From NCBI RefSeq assembly GCF_003369915.1, contig NC_046677.1:31576913-31640912 (forward strand): a DNA stretch of 64,000 bases, read 5' to 3'. Below are positions 57,644 to 64,000 of the stretch, piece after piece. Position numbers and translations under genes: made by a program. Every line of letters starts with the position of its first letter. Position 1 is the first letter of the stretch. The notes beneath the pieces are model-generated. The model did not search any database and was not told where the DNA came from. It worked only from the letters and a program-made list of their open reading frames with translations. This stretch comes from Drosophila miranda. Its lineage: Eukaryota; Arthropoda; Insecta; Diptera; Drosophilidae.

Positions 57644-60600
57644 TTAATTCTGCAAGATGCGTACAGCATTGTACATCTGGCCGATGATGGGCAGCTGCTT
57701 GCACTCGCGTCGACACAGGCACTTGTAAGTGTGGCCCAGCAGCTTGTCCAACGCTACCACATCGATGTCTTCCGGCTTGGTGGCAGTAATCGGTATGCTA
57801 TGCTCGGTTAGGGGTTCCTTCTGCGGGACGGTGAGAACGGGGACGGGTCAGTTCTGTGGGTGGTAAACGCTGGCAGCACTTACCAGGTTATCCAAGTAGC
57901 CCAACAGTTGATGACCCACAGAAGCTATCTTGAGAAAAGTGGACTGGGAGCTCTCGGCATACAGATTGAGCCGTCTGCCGGCTATTTCTAGCAGTAGTCT
58001 TCCCAGTTCCTCGTCCTCGCTGATATCCTGGAGCAGCGTCTGAGCTTCGGCATCATAGCCAAATGCATAAAGTTCTACAATCTGTTCAAGAAGGTGTTCG
58101 GTATTTGGGTGCAGACAGAGATGATTCAAGGCTCACCTGTCGCCTCAATATCGGTAGCTTATCCAACTCCCAGCTGTCGGCCAGCGTGCAAATCTTGGCC
58201 ATGTAGTAGACATGATCCAGTATGTAGAGCTGCTGGAGATCCTCCCTGATCAGATCCATGGTGACAGACACGACGCGGCAGAGGAAATCTGTGCGCTGCT
58301 GCTGCAGGACTAAGTCAGGACCTGGCAGAATGTAGGGCAGCTCTTTGTTGATCTCCGCCAGCAGGGCTTTGTTGCCCATGGCATCGAAGAGCAGCGTAAG
58401 CGGCTTGGTCACGCGTAGCTGGAAAAAGGCAATAAAATGCAGAACACTGCAGAGTTCTGTCTGCAGCTGGAGAAGCTTGGGCATGGCATGGTGCTGCTGC
58501 AGGGCCAGAAACTGAAGGGGGAGTGCTCCCTCGCTGAGCGACTGCTCGAAATGTAGCTCTCGCTTTTCGTGCTCCAGGGAGGTGGAAAAGTGCTGCAGAA
58601 ACTCTAGGCTTAGCTCGAGAAACTCGGGCACTTTGCCGGCCGACATTTCCAGATCCTGCTGGCACATCTTGTCGACGGGCAGGCGTCCCACCTTTTGCAT
58701 CAGTTTGGCCGCTGCCTGCAGCGGGAACTTCAGGGTGGCATTCCACAGCATGCAGCAGATTCCATGCTTCAAGGCCCAATCAGGGATACGGAACTCGGCC
58801 AGACAGAGCAGAGCTGACCTCATGTGGTCCAGCGATGAGAGCTGTTTGCTCCACTGCACCATATACTGCCAAGACATGAGGCTCAGCAGCACTCCGGACT
58901 CCAGGCTAAAGGGAAAGTGGGCTCGTAACAGGGCCAGTCGCTCCAGTACCGGTTCAGGTGCAGGCACTTGCACTTCCTTGGCCAGTTCTAGCTCGGATTC
59001 GGTTTCATCGTTTTCTTGTTTCTCTGCTGCTGCTGCTGCCGCTGCAACTGCCGCCGCTTCTTCCTCCTTTACTTTGGCTCTGGTCAACACTCGACTTTCT
59101 TCATCCTGCTCGTTTTCTGGTGCCGTAATCTCCACGATCTTGCTGGGATGAAGCTGCGCACTGACCAACCATTTGGCAGCCAGCTCTGTGACGATGCCTT
59201 TGCCACCGTTTACGATGCTCTTGAGGCTGCAGTCTGGTGTCTCGTACGGCATTTCCGGACCCACTGGATCCCGGCAGGTAAGTGGCTTTCCTAAAATGGC
59301 TCCTAGGACAGACACATCTTCCAGTTTTCCGGTGAGCAGACCCCACTGTGCCTCGTCATGGGATATGCGTTCCCAGCGTTCTTCCTCCTCGTTCTGGGAT
59401 GATTCGTCGCACGAGCCCTGGAAAATGGAATAGTAACCAAGGGGAACGAATATATAAAAGATACGACAGACCGCACCTCCTTTCGATTGCGCCAGAGATT
59501 CGTGGCCACCGTTTTGCAGACAATTGCCACCAGAAGACCAGAGAACTGTTTGCTCTCCAAGAGCTGCTCGCGCACCTCCTGCCACCAGGGGGAAATGGCA
59601 TTGTATGCATAGTCATGGATATGATCGCCAGCCAGCTCGCAGATGGTCTGCACCATTGCCGCAATACGCGACATGTCCTCCACGACTTCATCACTGGGAA
59701 AAACAAAGCAAAGAAAAACAAATTAAAATTTAAGAATAGATGAGCTTAAAAGGGGGTTTCGTTTGCTCCTACCAGTTGTTGTACTTGAAAGGCTTTTCCA
59801 GCCAGAACCAAATTATTAATGTCAGCAGATTCTTGCTGGGCAGGCAGGCCTGACCGATCCACTCCTTGAACTGACCAAAGCACAAGCCTTGGCCAAAGAA
59901 CTGACTGAAGAGATCAATGCTGACGGCACCAAATTTTTCGGCCTTCTCTGGGAGCAGACTGATGCCGTCTGGGCTCTCGATATTGAAGATGCTCAGGTAA
60001 TCGATAAACTCTTCGGACTTGTGGCCATCCCTTAGCTGGAAGCTGACTTCACGAGTGGTGGATGGTTTATCCTTCGCACTGCCATCGTCCAGGAGTAGAA
60101 CCAACTTATTGATCGTCACCAGATCGGCGTCCGAGAGCTCCAAGTGCTCGACTGGGGGTTCGTTATCATTTCTATGGCTGACTTGGCTGAGGGCCAAGTA
60201 AAGGTCGGTGAGGCGCTTGTAGTTATCGATTTGATGAACATACTCGTGGAAATCTTCGCCAGATGTAGGTTCGGGTAGCGGCTTCTTAATGAATGCATTA
60301 ATAATGCATTGGAATACAAAGGGCTGCAGTTTCTTGCTCTTAAGTAACATTTCCAGACACTGCTGCCGCACCTCCAGCGTCTGCAGTTCGCTGGCCAGCT
60401 CTGCAATCTCCTCTAGCTTCTGGTCATTGGCCTCATCGTGGCTTAGAGCTCGCATTTGGTTCCTTAGACGCCTCAGCATATGGATATCGCGCGATGTTTG
60501 CGAGTTGGTCTCGCTCAAAGCGTAGTGAAATGGTATGTGGATCTCCTTCAAGCTGCTGTCGCTCGGATCCAGGAACAGACAATGGTTTATGCCAGCCGAT

Positions 60601-62071
60601 TTCCTTGAATGCCCTCCACCTCCGCCCGTTGCTGGTGCAACACCAAGTGCACTGTGGTTGCTGTAAATCAATTGGCCGCTCTTTGACACAGTAAAGGCGG
60701 CCACTTTTGGACCATTCTGCAGAGCCCAGATGTCCAGACAGCCCATACGCGGCGCATAGATCACCAAAAACAGGGCCTTTCTCTTGTGTGTCTTTATGCC
60801 ACGCACGGACTTCTCCTTGACGGGCACAAAGGCGCATTGGGCATCGCGATAGCCCTTCCACACGCGCAGAATGATTGCCTGTTGGGTGTCGACCATCATC
60901 ACCCGATCTAGATTATCCGTGACGACAGCCAAGCGGCCGCCTGGGGCTATGGCCAGGGTTAGGCCATCCCTTTTGCCGTCATACAGGCGGCATCGTGTCC
61001 TCATGGGCGCCTCCTTAGTGGGCAATGGCAGAGGGGCATCTTCGGGGGTTGGCGGCGGTTCCGGGGCACGCTTGAATAATCCGCCCAGTAGATTATTATA
61101 GGCTAAGCCTATTACACCCTTGGCCACCTCACCCAGTGACACGGTCTTGTAGCCCTCCTCAGCATGAAAGAATCCCAAATAGGGTTCCGCTCCGGCTGCC
61201 AGCACTTGGGAGCTTCGCGGCGGTGTGGCATGCACCTTGGCGTAGTAGCCGTGACCAATGCTCTGCTGGACAATGTAATCGTAGGTCGGGGGCCGTTGTG
61301 TGCTCGATATGGCTGCGTCGTTAATGATGCCCTCGCGCTCCTGCTTGAATTTGAACTTCTGGAACGGCACCACATCCGCTATGGGATAGGAACCTCTATC
61401 AAGAGCGCCACGCTGGACATTATGCCGACAGTTGGTCAGCGTGGGTAATATATCCTGGCCCTTTATGAAGCACAAACAGCGCGAGTACACAATGTAGAGC
61501 AAAGCATCTCCGTCTGAATGGCGTGGAGGTGATTGCAATTTGACGCCAATCACAGGATCCTCCTGACAACTGCAACATATACTGATTAATACCTGAGTGT
61601 GGGAAGGTTTTAATGACTAACCATTGAGAGAATAGCTTTTGGCCGACGTCTGTGTAAAAGACGACCAGTCCAGACACCAAGCCCACTGCCACGCAGGTCC
61701 ATTCTATAGCTCCATCAGTGTTCCGGCTCTGAGTCATGGGCAGACACGTCAGGCTGGTCACAATCTGATTGGGATCCTCCAGCTCGCCGCACCACCCCAT
61801 GGCGTAGGTGTTGGCATGCCCATTGCTGGTCCAGCAGGTCGATAGAAAGGCTAGCTTCTCCCCCTGGGCCAGGGCGATCAGCTCCCCCGTTGGGGATATG
61901 GCAGAGTTTATGCCGTTTAGCCAGTTATCGTCTGCTCCATGGGAAGATTTTTTGATTAACTACGGTAGTGCTAGGCTTAACTTTCAGTGTCTCACCATGC
62001 CCCAGGCCAAAATATTCCTGAACTTTTCTAAAATCGCGTATTTCCCCAAATGTTTTCACTTCACAGGCCAT
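57644..62071 (-). CDS. Rab3-GAP: Rab3 GTPase-activating complex, non-catalytic subunit
   Basis: Regulatory subunit of Rab3GAP (human RAB3GAP2), which with RAB3GAP1 regulates Rab3 and Rab18. In flies it is required for presynaptic homeostasis (CG7061). Seven exons: 62071-61996, 61931-61622, 61569-59773, 59693-59477, 59417-58137, 58081-57884, 57820-57644; 1351 aa (human 1393), all junctions in phase. Seen: [20 protein letters not shown] start, beta-propeller-like N-terminal part ([75 protein letters not shown]), long helical C-terminal half, ending [11 protein letters not shown]. Order and blocks match human RAB3GAP2. It converges with the WDR49-like gene, 110 bp between stop codons. Confidence 0.95.
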
Positions 62072-62150
62072 TTTCTTTTGTTTTCATCGCACAGCTGTTA
62101 GATGATGATAGTTTTCGAAGTAATATAAACGGCGCTATCGATGCAACAGG

Positions 62151-62158
62151 TATCGATA
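62151..62158. promoter_or_regulatory. DRE-type promoter element (TATCGATA)
   Basis: Palindromic TATCGATA, 80 bp upstream of the Rab3-GAP ATG, with a half-match TATCGAT at 62136-62142. This is the DNA replication-related element bound by DREF in Drosophila housekeeping promoters. It suits a ubiquitously expressed gene. The SDR gene ends 150 bp away on the same strand. Confidence 0.7.
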
Positions 62159-62310
62159 GGACTGTTTTTGACATTCACAACGAGATTTGGGCGCAATGTT
62201 TTGAAGTGCAGTGCTTTTGTATGTGTGTATGCACGTGTATGTGTATAAGGTAGTTTATTTCAATACATATTCCGTTTATTTTATTTTACTGCTGCATAGT
62301 CAAGATAAAT

Positions 62311-63870
62311 CTAAATTAAGTCCGACTCCACACCACTGTCAATGTAGTCCTTCAGCATCAGACCACAATGATCGGGAAGAAGCCTCGTCCAGTTGTTGAT
62401 GTGCAGCAGACAGCTAGGAATAGTTGCCTCTAGCGTGTCGGAGCGATGCGCCTCCACGATGCGCATTGCCACCTCCTTGGGATCCAGCAGACCCAGAATG
62501 GATGGGAACTTTACCTTTGGATGCTTGCAAAGGCCCGTATTGGTCATGTACGGGAAGATGGTCGTGGTTTTTATCTGTCCACAAAAAGCGGGTTATTTCT
62601 GAACCGAATCTCTATGTCCAATTAATTGTCCTACCATATTTTTGTATGGTCCTTCGCGTAGTTCTTCATGGAGTGCCTCCATCAGACCGCGCACTGCGAA
62701 TTTGGTGGCACAGTACGGGACCAGATTTGAAAGTCCCACCACACCAGCAATCGAGGACAGAGCGATAATGTGGCCGCGATTCTTCTCCTCCATGTGGGAA
62801 AGGAAGGCCTGTATTGTCCAAAACTGCGAGAACACATTCACATCGAAGACACGTTGGATCTCTTCAGCCGATTGCTGTAAAATGGGGTGCGTGGGCATGA
62901 TGCCCACATTATTAACCAGCACCGATATGGGTCCGACTTCTGTCTTGACGCGATCCGCCAGTGCCTGTACCTCCTCGCGCTTCGAGACATCGCAACTGGA
63001 AGATTATATCAATATCAGAATGCGGATGCCTCTGCTTGAGTTTTGGAATACCAACATGAAGCTGTGAACATCGCCCAGATTAAGGCGCTTGGCCTTTTGG
63101 ACGGTCTGAAGGTTGTTCTTCTCATTAATGTCCACACATACCACAGTGCTGCCCAATGAGGCGTAGTGCAGGGCAAGCTCCCGACCAATTCCGTGGCCAG
63201 TGCCGGTAATCTAGAACGAAGCATTTTATACTTTTAATTAAATATGCAATAGAAAATTCGTTACATACCAGAACAACTTCCCCGCTGATATCCTTAAGAC
63301 TTTTGGGTAATACTTTCTGGATGAGCATGACAAACATTTCCAGGAAGATGCGCAAAAAAAGCAGCAGAAACTGTACAAAATCCTGCAGAACATCAAATAT
63401 TCTCTTCGATGCAGTTGTGGTGCTACAAATTATAGAACAAACAACACTCATTGTGTATTCCATGGCCAATAGCTCAACAATTAGTTGGGTCAACTACTAG
63501 CTCAAGTAGAAGCAAATATTTGCCAAAAGTCGAGGCTTGGCAAGCCCCGAAATGATATAATTTGTCTATTTGTATGCGGTTGCTGCATGTGCAATGTTCA
63601 AACGGTCGAATAGATTGCATTCGCCGGACTTTGCCATAGTATCACCCAGAGCACAGCACATAGCACATCGCAGCAATCATAATAAGATAATGGAAAATGT
63701 TGAGACTGATTCAAGTGTTGACTCTGGGTCTTGGCTTTTTTTGTAGAGCGCTTGGGGTTCGGTTCTCTGAGTTGAACGTTTCGCTGGGGATGCCAGCGCA
63801 ATCATGCTCTGCTCCCACATAGAATACATATTGCGACAAACACTTACTGGATAATTTCACGCTCAATCAT
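62311..63870 (-). CDS. Short-chain dehydrogenase/reductase of the RDH10 (SDR16C) type
   Basis: NAD(P)-dependent oxidoreductase, probably ER-membrane bound, of the family that includes retinol dehydrogenase 10; insect members act on retinoid or lipid alcohols, substrate unknown here. Five exons: 63870-63848 (23 nt), 63422-63269, 63210-63056, 62995-62635, 62574-62311, about 318 aa. The first exon (MIEREII) is selected because its GTAAGT donor and phase fit TTTASKRIFDVLQDFVQFLL after the splice; an in-frame ATG at 63463 is an alternative. Seen: N-terminal membrane helix (residues 22-46), cofactor motif TGTGHGIG (61-68), NNVG (139-142, Val instead of the usual Ala), Ser192, Tyr205 and Lys209 of the YxxxK triad. 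The third-intron donor AT|GTTGGT is weak. Confidence 0.85.
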
Positions 63871-64000
63871 GGCGACAGTTGGATAAGAATGGTATGGTAT
63901 TTGGGTTTGTTCCTTTTTTATCTTTTGCTCTGACAGCCCTTTGAATGCGAAGCAAAGTCAAGCAGAGCGCCCAGTGATATGTGTAATTTCTATAATGAAA

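Noticed and set aside
1-64000. CRISPR arrays, operons or phage genes
   Set aside because: The sequence is insect; no spaced direct repeats or bacterial genes were found, and genes carry introns.

Overview
This is a eukaryotic window from a Drosophila genome. The genes have short GT-AG introns of about 54-80 bp, AT-rich intergenic DNA with many TACATATG microsatellites, and gene content recalled from D. melanogaster 2L around 33B-C (Muller element B): Rh5, WDR81 homologue, Tom70, ERLEC1 homologue, p8/NUPR1 homologue (CG6770), Plzf, a PI-PLC-X gene, JhI-21, RpL7-like and Rab3-GAP. A DINE-1/INE-1-type Helitron remnant at about 2820-3290 matches the form I remember from D. pseudoobscura, so an obscura-group species is likely. 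No bacterial, CRISPR or phage features were seen. Exon boundaries were worked out by hand from reading frame, splice consensus and homology. They should be good to within a base or two.

Layout. 1-386: last exon of Rh5 (+). 387-8541: gene-free, repeat-rich stretch with a transposon-like ORF, a three-copy dispersed repeat and the DINE-1 remnant. 8542-14842 (-): WDR81 homologue, a BEACH plus WD40 protein. 14843-22647: large gene-free region. 22648-28579 and 29770-31495 (+): two tandem SLC17-family transporters, the second highly diverged. 31823-38148 (-): Tom70, ERLEC1 homologue and an unrecognised two-membrane-segment protein. 41224-41430 (-): p8/NUPR1 homologue. 42680-44181 (-): Plzf (BTB plus zinc fingers). 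45242-46821 (+): secreted PI-PLC-X protein. 47361-50874 (-): JhI-21 amino-acid transporter, with an intronless POMP/Ump1-like gene nested antisense in its first intron. 52255-53156 (+): RpL7-like. 53279-57533 (+): EF-hand/WD40 protein of the WDR49/CFAP337 type. 57644-62071 (-): Rab3-GAP regulatory subunit. 62311-63870 (-): RDH10-like short-chain dehydrogenase.

The genes are housekeeping and tissue-specific functions and do not form a pathway. A functional theme runs through some neighbours: ER quality control (ERLEC1 homologue), mitochondrial import (Tom70), stress response (p8), endosome and vesicle traffic (WDR81, Rab3-GAP). The less ordinary items are the nested POMP-like retrogene with a long hairpin directly before its start codon, the degenerating SLC17 duplicate, a frameshifted coding-like stretch near 38.25-38.6 kb, and several uncharacterised dispersed repeats.
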